A stretch of 64,000 bases of DNA, from assembly GCA_943736015.1 (NCBI GenBank), contig OX031056.1, forward strand, positions 62,461,277 to 62,525,276, in the 5' to 3' direction. Under the pieces are notes generated by a model. The model saw only the letters and a list, made by a program, of their open reading frames with translations, was not told the DNA's origin and searched no databases. This document shows positions 53,291-62,920 of this stretch, in pieces; position 1 is the stretch's first letter, and every line of letters begins with the position of its first letter. The stretch is from Tridacna crocea. Taxonomy: Eukaryota; Mollusca; Bivalvia; Cardiida; Cardiidae. A program made the position numbers and the translations under genes.

Positions 53291-54190
53291 TTCGCAACAC
53301 TTTACGTAACAAGCATACTAAGGGAGAGTATAAGATGTTGTGTGGGTTTTTTTTTGAGCCTATGAATAGAACGTTCGCAATCAAAGCGTTGAGAACGCCG
53401 AAGTGGTATTTGTCAAAGAACCCATTGTGTGGAATTAATAATTTGAAAGAAAAGGAGAAAAAAATTATCAGATTATGGCTTAAAAGTCAACCTTCTAAGC
53501 AAATGAATACCTTTTCGGTTGAAGGAAAAGTACTCGTGACAAAGTTAAGATTATTAAATTTTGTTTATAGTTGTTCTCCCTTTGATAACTAGGAAAAGTC
53601 AGAAGTAACGTCCCATGACAGAAGGATGCATGATTGATTCTAGAGAGAAAAACTATGTGAATATATCGAATAGAATCAAGTTTGTTCCCGAAAACTATGA
53701 TTTTGAAATATTTTAGGCAGTTAACATTAAATTCCCGACACTGCAATCAATTATTTTGATCTATTAATGTTCATGCGCAATCAAATGGAGTAGCTCGCAA
53801 TTCTAGGATGAACAAGTCATAGGACGAACTGCTTTTGGAACAAAAGAGCACGGGACCAAGTGATCGGTAAACAAATTTTGTATCATTGCTCCAATAGAAG
53901 GCAATGAGCGAGTGAAGCTATTTTCAACCAAAAATTAGTATTTCCACGATCGATGGCGTCACCTAATGTCTTTTAACCTTCCATTTTTTAATGCATGTCT
54001 GACTTCTACCGAAAAACTCATTTACCTGAGAAAAAATGAGTTCAATTGGGTTTATTTCCTTCTGCCTTTAAAAAAAAAACGATACATGATCTTCAAAATT
54101 CAATATTGAACTCATCGTGGTATTGCCTTTGACAAACACCACAAACTGGTCTGTGAACACGGGACATGTAGTGTCCTTTCTGTACTTATA
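53291..54190. other. LDLa intron 2 remainder, nothing identified
   Basis: Open frame 53335-53592 is basic and has no recognisable domain. No clear repeat. Confidence 0.45.
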
Positions 54191-54191
54191 G

Positions 54192-54296
54192 CTACCATGT
54201 GTGACGGTTTGGTGATATGTCCAGATGGCGAGACCTGTGGTAAACCCTGTGACGGAAAGGCCACATGTGAGGGCGGGGAAGACGAGCAAAACTGCG
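54192..54296 (+). CDS. LDLa-repeat protein, exon 3 (LDLa domain 2, short form)
   Basis: Acceptor TTTCTGTACTTATAG, donor G|GTAAAT at 54297, phase 1 to phase 1 (105 nt, 35 codons). Six cysteines: MCDGLVIC, PDGETC, GKPC, DGKATC, EGGEDEQNC. The Cys3-Cys4 gap is three residues, where LDLa modules usually have five to seven. CDG and EDE of the calcium site are kept; the Asp before Cys5 is Thr. The open frames on the opposite strand here are shadows. Confidence 0.85.
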
Positions 54297-54384
54297 GTAA
54301 ATATCTGAATTTAGCTTTTATGCATAATTGGCGAGTCACTCTTTTCACACCATACGCGAAAACGTATGTGTTTTCTATTGCGAA

Positions 54385-54445
54385 ACACATAGATCAAGAT
54401 CAGACTGCACATAATCTGCGATCTGATTCTGGATCTGTGCCGTTC
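54385..54445. repeat. GATCAG palindrome repeat
   Basis: ATAGATCAAGATCAGACTGC and GCGATCTGATTCTGGATC form the palindrome, in intron 3. Confidence 0.7.
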
Positions 54446-54560
54446 TCTTCTGTAGTCAAGCCAGTAACAACATATTCAATAAAATCTTTGATAGATTTAA
54501 TGTAATTGAGTTGTGCTCTGTGAAAAGGGGGCTTGATGCATTTGCGAAAAGTATCGACAC

Positions 54561-54593
54561 AGGTCAGCCTGCATAGTCCTCGCAGGCTGACCT
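54561..54593. repeat. AGGTCAGCCTGC perfect inverted repeat
   Basis: AGGTCAGCCTGC (54561-54572) and GCAGGCTGACCT (54582-54593) with a 9-base loop. Related to 15268-15313. Confidence 0.7.
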
Positions 54594-54779
54594 GGTTCGA
54601 ACTTTTGGCTATTGGTCAATTTCCTGTTTAACAAAGGACCAGTCTACCTCCTGATGAGGTCGATTATTTCAAAGAAAGTAGCTCCTATGGACTCGTAATT
54701 ATGTAATGACTTGGGCCTGTATCATGTATCACGGTAATGTATTTCTATAGCATGATTCATTTAATTTTAAGCCGAGGAA

Positions 54780-54802
54780 ACAGAGGGAGGGAGGGAGGGA
54801 GC

Positions 54803-54840
<38 letters not shown>

Positions 54841-54965
54841 GAAAGGAAAGGAAATGAGAGAGAGAGACGGACGGACGGACAGAGACAGAGAGAGACGGAC
54901 AGACGGGCAGAGATAGACAGAGAGACGGACGGATGGACAGACAGAGATGGAGAAGAACAGAGAAA
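54780..54965 (+). repeat. (GA)n and GGAC microsatellite
   Basis: AGGGAGGG then (GA)n, then GACGGACGGACAGAGACAG runs. Open frames over it are low-complexity artefacts. Confidence 0.9.
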
Positions 54966-55081
54966 GGTGCAACGTCAAGTTAAAGGTGTTCAGAAACGAT
55001 AGTGATCTTTACAAACAAACATGCAACAACATAAACAGAATATTTCTCTGAGTAAAAAAAAAATATATATATATGTATAGT

Positions 55082-55229
55082 TTATTTCATCAGCTTGTGG
55101 TTTATATGGAGAAATATTTGCCTCAAAAGGGAAAGGTCCGCGAAAATAACGTAGGCACTCGTTATTTTCGCGGACCTTTTCCTTTTGAGGCAAATATTTC
55201 CACATATGAACCACAAGCTGATGAAATAA
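55082..55229. mobile_element. 148-bp near-perfect foldback MITE
   Basis: 70-base arms (TTATTTCATCAGCTTGTGG ... GGTCCGCGAAAATAACG, then the inverse) pair with only about three to four mismatches around the loop TAGGCACT. It sits in LDLa intron 3 and would form a cruciform in DNA or a long hairpin in pre-mRNA. Confidence 0.85.
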
Positions 55230-55468
55230 GTTATATATTATATTTCCTCTGATTATTTTTTCAAAGAATGTCACTTTTCATTCAGTGATTCTATTTTTAG
55301 CAAAGAAGAACAAAAAGTTAGTTCCAGATTTTCGGCAGGAGGAAAATGTTCACTGTGACGGGGAAATAATCCCCCCCCAGCTTAGAATACATTTCTTTAC
55401 CTCATAACGTTTCTAAAAAATAGACACATGGAATATAATATATTTTCTTTCTGTATTTCCTTTGGTAG

Positions 55469-55576
55469 GAACCAAGTGTGCCGCCAACGAGTTTTTATGC
55501 AGCGATCGCCTGAATTGTTCTATTGCATGTGACGGTATCGCCCAGTGCCCAGGAGGGGAGGACGAACTACATTGTC
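55469..55576 (+). CDS. LDLa-repeat protein, exon 4 (LDLa domain 3, short form)
   Basis: Acceptor GTATTTCCTTTGGTAG, donor C|GTAAGT at 55577, phase 1 to phase 1 (108 nt, 36 codons). Cysteines in KCAANEFLC, SDRLNC, SIAC, DGIAQC, PGGEDELHC. It keeps the hydrophobic residue before Cys2 (EFLC) typical of LDLa. Again three residues between Cys3 and Cys4, and Gln in place of the Asp before Cys5. Confidence 0.88.
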
Positions 55577-55634
55577 GTAAGTTCTTCTAATCTCTGCTAC
55601 TTTCTAAACATTAGGCAATGGAATGGGATTTTAT

Positions 55635-55703
55635 GGACAGTGTGGATCAAGAACAGACTGCACAGATTGTGCAGTCTGATCTCTGCTCTACACTGTCCAC
55701 TAC
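55635..55703. repeat. GATCAG palindrome repeat, best copy
   Basis: GGACAGTGTGGATCAAGAAC, AGACTGCACAGATTGTGCAG and TCTGATCTCTGCTCTACAC form a ~64-bp near-perfect palindrome ending CTGTCC. In LDLa intron 4. Confidence 0.85.
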
Positions 55704-55828
55704 GTTGTTTTAGACATAGGGGTCCGTAGTTTGATTCCTAGCAGCCACAGTCTACATGTATATACTACTAGTATTATAAACAAAGGATTTAACTGTATGC
55801 AGCCTGTTACTTGCCCCTGATTACAACT

Positions 55829-57084
55829 AGAAGGCCCTGAAGGGCCTGAATATGCTCTACTGGCAGAGTTTGCTTTTAAGCTAGCATACATTATGAATTC
55901 ATGATGCAAAAAGACAGAGTAGATTTTCAATCCCTTGATGAATCTTCAAAAGAATTGGATCAACACTGCGAACTTCACTACCTAAACAAGAATTAGAAAT
56001 TTTCAACTTTGAATGGTACATTTCCAAAACTGATTATCAGATCATTTTCTAAATCCATAGGGTTCAAGCTGTTTATAATACAAAGCAACTGTGCAAGTTT
56101 CGTGAAAATCCAACCAAAACTGCTGACCTAATCACATAAACAAAAATTTGAAATTTTGAACTCTAATTAGCTACTTTTCCGATATTGTTTATTGATTTTT
56201 TTCAAAATCAATAGGGTTGAAGCTACTGATAGGATAAACAAATTGTGTGATTTTCAAGAAAATTTGACAAGAAATGCAGACTTTATCGCGTAAACAAGAA
56301 TAAAAAAATTTCAACTTTAAATGGATACTTTTCCCATACTGTCTTTGGGATTTTTCTCAAAATCAATAGTGTTAAAGCTATTGATAAAATAAACATAGTC
56401 TGCAAGTTTCACAAAAATCTGACAACAAATGCACATTTTATCGCATAAACAAGAATTTGAAATTTTCAACTTGAAATGGCTATTTTTCCCATATTGTTTA
56501 TTGGATTTTTTTCAAAATCAAAAAGGTTGAAGCTACTGATGAGATAAACAAACTGTGCAAGTTAATGTTTGTTAGATTTTTCTCACAATCGAAGCTATTG
56601 AGGAGATAAACAAACTGTGCAAGTTTCACGAAAATCTGACCGTAATCGCAGATTTTATCGTGTAAACAAGAATTGAAAACTTTCAACTTGAAATGGCTAC
56701 TTTTCCCATACTGTTTGTTGGATTTTTTTCAAAATCAATAGGGTTGAAGCCACTGATTAGATAAACAAACTGTGCAAGTTTCACAAAAATCTGACAACAA
56801 ATGCAAATTTTATAGCGTAAACAAGAATTGGAAATTTTCAACTTGAAAGGGCTACTTTTCCCATATTGTTTGTTGGATTTTTCTCAAAATCAATTGGGGT
56901 GAAATCAATAGGGTTGAAGCCATTGATTATATAAACAAACCGTGCAAGTTTCACAAAAATCTGACAACAAATGCGGACTTTATCGCGTAAACAAGAAAAA
57001 GACTAACGGACGGACAGACGGACGGACGGACGACGGAAACCCCGCCATGACATAAGCTCTGTTGGCTTTCACCCAGTAGAGCTA
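55829..57084 (+). mobile_element. Tandem-core element, family C, complete, in LDLa intron 4
   Basis: 5' module AAGGCCCTGAAGGGCCTGAA + TGCTCTACTGG; about seven ~150-bp units (TTTTCAACTTGAAATGGC, TACTTTTCCCATATTGTTTG, CAATAGGGTTGAAGC, GTGCAAGTTTCACAAAAATC, ACAAATGCAGATTTTATCGC); a GACGGACAGACGGACGGACG linker; and a 3' hairpin CTCTGTTGG-CTTTCA-CCCAGTAGAG followed by CTAAAAA. The ends are inverse (GCTCTACTGG / CCAGTAGAGC). Layout is the same as 709-2744 with an unrelated core. Confidence 0.8.
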
Positions 57085-57336
57085 AAAACACAACATATCT
57101 TTTCTACCCCAACAGTTATTCTCCTTATTCGTTTGACAACTGAGAGCGAAAACATTTTTCTACCAGAAAAACACAACTGTTTAACAGTGGCTGAAGCAGT
57201 ATGGTTGCTATATTCGCTCGAACTTGTAAACTTGCTTAGAAATCTGCGCCATTGACAAGGGTTCGTACGTCATCCGTTTTCAAAATATAAAATGTACTTT
57301 AGATCCAATGAAACAAAGAATTATCGACACACACCC

Positions 57337-57715
57337 TTTAAGGTCTAGGACCCGTAATACTTCTAGTGCAGCAAAGCATAAATTTTCTTGACAGTTCATA
57401 CAGACAGATTTATACGGATACAATAATTTTGCACATTTTTTACCGACCAGAAATTCCTTTGATGTCTATCTTCAAATTATTTGTTGACACCTTTGTTAGT
57501 TTCCAGAAAAGAGAGGTAATTATCAATCTCTTTGTAATGAGTATATTGTGGTTCTAGATTTAAAAATGATAATTCCAGGAAGAACAAACATGAAAAAGTG
57601 GCTGGGTGAAAGCAGTACAATAATACTTATTTTTAATCTTAGCAAGTTTTGTAGGATAATAATATACATGTAGTAGAAATAGCTGTATTCCTTTACGGGT
57701 CCATTACGTTAAACA
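57337..57715. mobile_element. TTAA-flanked MITE, older copy
   Basis: Ends carry TTTAAGGTCTAGGACCCGTA and the inverse of TTTAACGTAATGGACCCG. The interior (TTTGATGTCTATCTTCAAATT, AGAGAGGTAATTATCAATCTC, GATTTAAAAATGATAATTCC) matches 61660-62018 in order. In LDLa intron 4. Confidence 0.65.
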
Positions 57716-57719
57716 TGTT

Positions 57720-58725
57720 TCAAAATACTATAGTCTTGGTCTTCAATAACGACAAAATGCCTCAGAATCCGTTCAATTTGTGATCCACGAGCACATTTCG
57801 AAGAGCTGCAGCCATCTTCTGTCATATGAAACTGTTTGGAACTAGAATTTTAATTGGTTGATATTTACTGACAGTGGTGCATTCAACCAATGAAATTACG
57901 TATAGCTGCTCACACCTTTTAGTCACGTGACACTGTTTAGAACGTTAAATTTTATTGGTTTAAATATGCTTGACCCTCAGTATCGAATGTACGAACCATT
58001 GTCAGTGGTGAAGATCTTTGAGCGAGTTTACAAGTTTGCAGGTCTGTGTCAGCCAGTCGTATTTTTTTTTTTTGTAGACGAATGATTTAGCTATCAGTTG
58101 TCCAAAGAATAAGGAGAATACCTGTAATTGTAGAAAAGATACCTTGCCTTATTTTTTAACGGGGGTGGGGGGGGCGAGTAACGGGCTGCATTGTTAAATC
58201 TCTTGTTTAAGTCTATGGGTGACAGGAGTCAAACTACGGACTATGGTTTTAGACTGTGACCTGATTGTCTCCTCATGTATCATGTACATGTGTTAGGTAG
58301 CCAATTCAACAAGTTGCACATTCACATGAAAAATGGTTGTCGTATGTAACTTCGAAGTAAATTCATACGTCACTGTGAACTGACGACACTGACACCTAAG
58401 TTAAACTTGCAGTTTGGTACACAAATTTGATGATGTCACTGCGATAGGCTTTCGATGTATCTGTATTTTAAAACATCGATCGACCCAACATCAAGGTCCT
58501 GTGAGGGAAACCGTTTTTAAGTGGAATTTGCCAGTTTTCATGAATATACGAGCACGTATATTGAGGGCTTGTTATCCAAATCAGATCGCGAGGTTTTTTT
58601 TTCCCCCGCAGTATATTTTATCACCTGAGCATAAGTTTTACGAAATTTTACTTATAGGAAATGGCCTCAGACATAATTCATTGGTGCTATTTGTTTGATA
58701 AGATTACAAGATTTGAATAGCTTCC
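57720..58725. other. LDLa intron 4 remainder, nothing identified
   Basis: No coding support. G-rich run at 58162-58175. Frame 58414-58698 has no recognisable domain. Confidence 0.45.
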
Positions 58726-58726
58726 T

Positions 58727-59005
58727 TTAACTCTTTACCAAAATGACAAAATTTTGGACTTGTCCAAATCGAAAACATCTGCAGACGACAAAATAAATGT
58801 GAATCAAGTATTAAACTTTGCTATGGAAAAGGTTGAAAACATTGTGGGAAAAGGAGAAAATGCTGGTAACCAGCATTTTTATCCTTTATGTGGGAAAAGG
58901 ATAAAATGCTGGTTACCAGCATTTTCTCCTTTTCCCAACAATGTTTTCAGAAGGCCTTCTTTCTCGGGGGTCGTTAAAAGTCGGGATTGTGTGGTATAGA
59001 GTTAA
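58727..59005 (+). repeat. K MITE with duplicated palindrome centre
   Basis: TTAACTCTTTACCAAAATGAC to GTATAGAGTTAA. The centre occurs twice in a row: GAAAATGCTGGTAACCAGC, then TTTATCCTTTATG and TGTGGGAAAAGGATAAAATG with CTGGTTACCAGC again. It ends 47 bp before the acceptor of LDLa exon 5. Confidence 0.9.
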
Positions 59006-59052
59006 AACCTCTTTCGCATAAAGCATGGGACATTTATTTTCTATTTACAAAG

Positions 59053-59160
59053 CCCCGACGTGCCTAATGAATCAGACGCTTTGTGCCGACGGGTTAACTT
59101 GTGCTACTCCGTGCGACGGAAATTCCGAGTGTCCACGGGATGGAGACGAAAAGTTCTGTC
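59053..59160 (+). CDS. LDLa-repeat protein, exon 5 (LDLa domain 4, short form)
   Basis: Acceptor TTTTCTATTTACAAAG, donor C|GTAAGT at 59161, phase 1 to phase 1 (108 nt). Cysteines in PTCLMNQTLC, ADGLTC, ATPC, DGNSEC, PRDGDEKFC. Three residues between Cys3 and Cys4 as in the two preceding exons; Glu replaces the Asp before Cys5, the mildest of the four changes. The exon is closely bracketed by K repeats. Confidence 0.88.
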
Positions 59161-59321
59161 GTAAGTTACGTCCCTTTTTGCCCTACTTAGTTTGGAGGAA
59201 TCACTTAGTTAATTTTGGAAGTGTTTTGATACACTGTATGGACACATAGTGGGATTTAGACCGATTACTGAGGTGAAATAGCATTTTTTTTTGCTTTCAC
59301 ATTTAATTTTCCTGGAAAAGA

Positions 59322-59500
59322 GGCCTTTAGAAAACATTGTGGGAAAAGAAGAAAATGCTGGTAACCAGCATTTTCTCCTTTTCCCACAAAACTTCTGCCC
59401 TATCAAAGCAAAATTGTACCATTAGACCCAATTTGAAATTGTCGTCTGCAAATGCTTTCAATTTAGATAGGTCTAAAATTTTGCTGTGTGGTAACGGGAT
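59322..59500 (-). repeat. K MITE, partial
   Basis: GAGGCCTTTAGAAAACATTG, centre GAAAATGCTGGTAACCAGC, then shortened right arm (CCCACAAAACTTCTGCCC) and end GTGTGGTAACGGG. In intron 5; resembles the 8943 copy (CCCTATCAAAGCAAAATTG). Confidence 0.8.
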
Positions 59501-59514
59501 GAGACCAGAATGTC

Positions 59515-59880
59515 AGAGTGGGCTGTGTAGATTTTTTTTTTCAGTCTGATCTTGATCTAACCTGGACCAAGCAGGAAACAAAACTGTTCTTTTGAAAAAA
59601 AAGTAATATACGGTATATAAAGTCCGGTTTGGCAATAATTTTCGGAACCCAGTGAGAACGAGTTGGTGTGATGGGGATACTTCGTTTTGCGTGATTGTTT
59701 TAACACGGAAGTCAGCAGTTCAGGCAGTAATGGCTAAATGACATTTCCAGAAATTGAGATATCGCTGTATAATAAATTTAACCACAGGCCTATGAATCTC
59801 CATTGGACTATCGGGGAACACTTAAATTTTCATTAGTCGATTACCGATCCATGATTGTTAATAAAAATAATACGTTGGCC
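59515..59880. other. LDLa intron 5, nothing identified apart from a half GATCAG palindrome
   Basis: CAGTCTGATCTTGATCTAACC at 59542-59562 is a half copy. The rest is unremarkable. Confidence 0.5.
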
Positions 59881-60225
59881 ATTATCTCCCGCTAGATGGC
59901 ATTCTATAAATACTCATCCATCTAATTTGGGCATCCAGGGTACAGAACCGAACCACTTTCCTACGCGACAACTGTTACTTTGAATTTCAAACTAAAATAA
60001 ACGTTTACTTAATAAAACGCTACCTCGTGCAATTCACTCAGCTATGATCAGCAGTCTAGAGAAATCTGGAGCTAAAGCAGGTCTCATTTCTCCTCAAACG
60101 TATTGATAAAAGCTATTTTCTACATTACTACTTTACAGACCGTAAAATTAGTCAGCCCGCTTTGGGGGCTAGTGATGCGTCACAAGACAGTCGAATCTTC
60201 GCAGAATATGACATGCGCAGACAAC
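59881..60225 (+). repeat. Dispersed ~345-bp repeat, copy 2
   Basis: ATTATCTCCCGCTAGATGGC to GACATGCGCAGACAAC. Same orientation as 28110-28453, aligned throughout. In LDLa intron 5. Confidence 0.75.
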
Positions 60226-61214
60226 GATACGTTGGCACATCCCCGCCCCTTAAGCTGGTCCCCGTTGTACATTGTATAGATATCCTACAAGTGATACAGA
60301 CTATTGTGACGGTTGTTTGCATTGTATAAGCCGTATTGGCTGTATTAGCGTACAATACGTGCTCAAAGTCCACAAATGAGTAAAAATGAAAAAAAAGTCA
60401 CTTTTATTTCTTCTTTAATTTGCGTAAGACACCTCAGGAAACCAGTAACTCCTTGATTAAAGATGAATTCGAGCGATTTAACATTAGTCTAAAAATTGAC
60501 GGACCGAATTGTCCTTTAAATCAATTAGCCTCTGACGATCTCTATACGCTTGCTTTATGCTTTATCAGGGGAATTAACTAATCAGACCTCCCCCCCGCCC
60601 CCCATTGACACTATATAGACAAGTTGGCTTCTTTAAAAAAGAGGCCAGGAGAGGTCAGCATCAATGTTTTCAAATAGTTTATTGGCTTTCAATTTCAATA
60701 TACATGTAAGCAAACGAGTAAAAAAGCCGCAGCGTAGAAACCTCATATGCTTTACATGACGGTAACTTGACCTTCTTGTTGTGTTTGAAAGTTGCATGTT
60801 CCTGTCCAGCGGTCTTCTTTCTCTTTTTTAACGAAATGCTTCTTATGTTTTCTTCTGCTTCGAATATTTGCTTAATAAAAAAATGTACAATTATTAGAGA
60901 GGTTATTTGCAGCCATGGCAAGATACTAAATTAAATCTTTCCTGAAATTCGTCATTTATAAAGATAAAGCACGTCTATTTCCTGTTTCGGTTTTTTTATT
61001 TCGCTTTATTTACAAAACCATGACGAAACAGACTGTGTATCAGAACAATTACACTAGAAGAGATAGAATTAGACAGCGAATTCTGTGGTAGTCTGCCTTT
61101 TAAACTCACCTCTGTTGGAGAGGTCTGAACAGGCGTTGCGCTAATGTCCTAATTTTGGTATTAATCGATTAATAGAGTTTCAGAGGCCTATGACCTTAAA
61201 TAATCTCTTTACAG
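60226..61214. other. LDLa intron 5 remainder, nothing identified
   Basis: A minus frame at 60679-60921 is Lys-rich with no domain. C-rich run at about 60590-60605. Confidence 0.4.
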
Positions 61215-61390
61215 CTTTCCAATGTAGATGTTTACCAGGACAATATCGATGTGAAGCAAGACAAAAGTGTCTGGACAGAAGCGCTCTTTGTCAAGGGTGG
61301 GGTGACACCCAAACCGAGTCATGCCTCGCCGGGAGTGGATTAGGAGATGACGAATCAAACCCAGTCTTTGGTTATGAATGCTCTACGTAG
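61215..61390 (+). CDS. LDLa-repeat protein, last exon (LDLa domain 5 and C-terminus)
   Basis: Acceptor TAATCTCTTTACAG, phase 1 entry, stop TAG at 61388-61390. It encodes FQCRCLPGQYRC, EARQKCLDRSALC, QGWGDTQTESC and, after a loop, GDDESNPVFGYECST. The first four cysteines have canonical LDLa spacing (six between Cys3 and Cys4). The usual CDG is CQG, and ten residues instead of five separate the fourth and fifth cysteines, so calcium binding is doubtful. The DDE near the end may stand in for the usual acidic cluster. An AATAAA at 61437-61442 is a likely polyadenylation signal. Confidence 0.75.
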
Positions 61391-61436
61391 AATAACAAAA
61401 CAAACAAACGAACGATGCTTCGTTGCATTCTTGTTT

Positions 61437-61442
61437 AATAAA
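61437..61442 (+). promoter_or_regulatory. Polyadenylation signal, LDLa gene
   Basis: AATAAA 47 bp after the stop codon, in a transcript-end-like AT-rich context. Confidence 0.55.
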
Positions 61443-61493
61443 AAATATATTAACCTTCAGTCTACTAAGCGCGACTCACTACCCCTTGGGGAT

Positions 61494-61556
61494 AGCGTGG
61501 ATAAAGATCAGACTGCACAGAACGTGCAGTCTGATCTTGGATCCACACTGTCCGAT
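61494..61556. repeat. GATCAG palindrome repeat
   Basis: GTGGATAAAGATCAGACTGC / GTGCAGTCTGATCTTGGATC with CACACTGTCC. Lies just past the LDLa gene end. Confidence 0.8.
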
Positions 61557-61659
61557 AAGGAGATAAGGAGATATATAGGATCTGATATGAGTTGGTTTTT
61601 GAAATAAAAGAATATTAAAGGAGTCTACAAAAAATGTTATTAAGCTCGCCAAAGGCTCG

Positions 61660-62018
61660 CTTAAGGTAAGACCTGTGTAATGCACTTCCGGTGAAAATTC
61701 TTATTGGTTGATAACAAAGGATAAATATGGATTTATGCAGAAATAATATTTTTGAACATTTTTAAAGGATCAGAAATTTCATTTATGTCTATCTTGAAAT
61801 TATTTTTTGATACTTTTGTTTTCTGATAAGGGAGGTAATTATTATCTCTTTTTGAATTGAGAATATAGTGGTTTAAGATTTATAAATGATAATTCAAAGA
61901 AGGAAAAAACGAACTGGTTAAAGTAGTTCAATAATACTCATTTTTAATTGTAGCTAATTTTGCAAGATGTTATTGTAGTGGAAATAGCTGTTTTCCATTA
62001 CACAGGTCTTACCTTAAG
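61660..62018. mobile_element. TTAA-flanked MITE with perfect 23-bp TIRs
   Basis: CTTAAGGTAAGACCTGTGTAATG and its exact complement at 61996-62018 define a 359-bp element. TTAA is part of both ends, as in piggyBac- and Kolobok-type insertions. Same family as 57337-57715 but with intact termini, so younger. Confidence 0.8.
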
Positions 62019-62575
62019 AACATTTTTTCGTGGACGAGTTTAATAGTTTTTTATCTGAAAAAGGAGTGTCCGATTCTTTTTATCACATTACTGTATAGCA
62101 AGAATTATAGTCCAAAATGTGTTAAACCATACCCATGTACATGCATCATGTGTAATGAAATTTACATGAAGCCTGTGCGCTTACTTTGATAGGTACATTA
62201 CGAACGAAACAAAGTTCCGAAGAAACTTGCATATACTTATTTTGTTTTCAGTCTACAGGTAATTAAATTAACAACTTTATCACGATTTAGAATTTTGACC
62301 GCTAATTTCCTTCAGAAACCTTGCTCAGAAATGTTTTAAAAAGAAGCCTATAATTATAGAGTATTGACCAAATACGGCACTATTTTCTTCAGTCTCACAC
62401 AAGTAAGACAAGAAAATTCGTAATGGCTGTATTACACTGAAAACAAGGAGAGTTACGTGATAAATTATTTCCCGAAACATAACTTTGAAACTGCAATATT
62501 TAGGTTTTTACTCTCGAATTAAAATTTCATTTCAGTTATTTAGGAAGATAAAACAGTTAAACGAGAAGTTAGACT
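62019..62575. other. No gene seen
   Basis: AT-rich, no domain-bearing frame or clear repeat. Confidence 0.45.
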
Positions 62576-62577
62576 AA

Positions 62578-62648
62578 TGTGCAGAGTGTGAAAATTAAGA
62601 TCAGGCTACACAGAAAATGCAGTCTGATTTCCAATCTTAACTGTCAAA
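62578..62648. repeat. GATCAG palindrome repeat, worn
   Basis: AATTAAGATCAGGCTACACAG with ATGCAGTCTGATTTCCAATC and a final CTGTC. Confidence 0.6.
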
Positions 62649-62710
62649 ATATCATGCGAGTTATTTTGTCCAGTACCAAGCTAAAACGCCAATGAATATG
62701 TCACTGCTAG

Positions 62711-62920
62711 TAACTCTTTATCAAACGACAAAATTTTAGATTAGCCCAAATTCAAAGCATCTGCAGACGACAAAATGAATGTGACTACAGAATTGGAATT
62801 TGTTTTAGGAAATATTTGTGGTAGGAAAACATTGTGGGAATTTCTGCTTTTCCCGCAATGTTTTCAAAAGGCTTCTTCAAAGGGTTGTTAAAAATTAAGG
62901 ATTGTGTGGTAAAGGGTTAA
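62711..62920 (+). repeat. K MITE with shortened centre
   Basis: TAACTCTTTATCAAACGAC to GGTAAAGGGTTAA. The palindrome has lost its inner part: AAACATTGTGGG joins directly to TTTCTGCTTTTCCCGCAATG. Confidence 0.8.

Noticed and set aside
53335-53592. 85-codon frame in LDLa intron 2
   Set aside because: Basic, no domain, no splice sites at its borders, between repeats.
54068-54390. Minus-strand frames opposite LDLa exon 3
   Set aside because: Antisense shadows of the spliced + strand LDLa exon.
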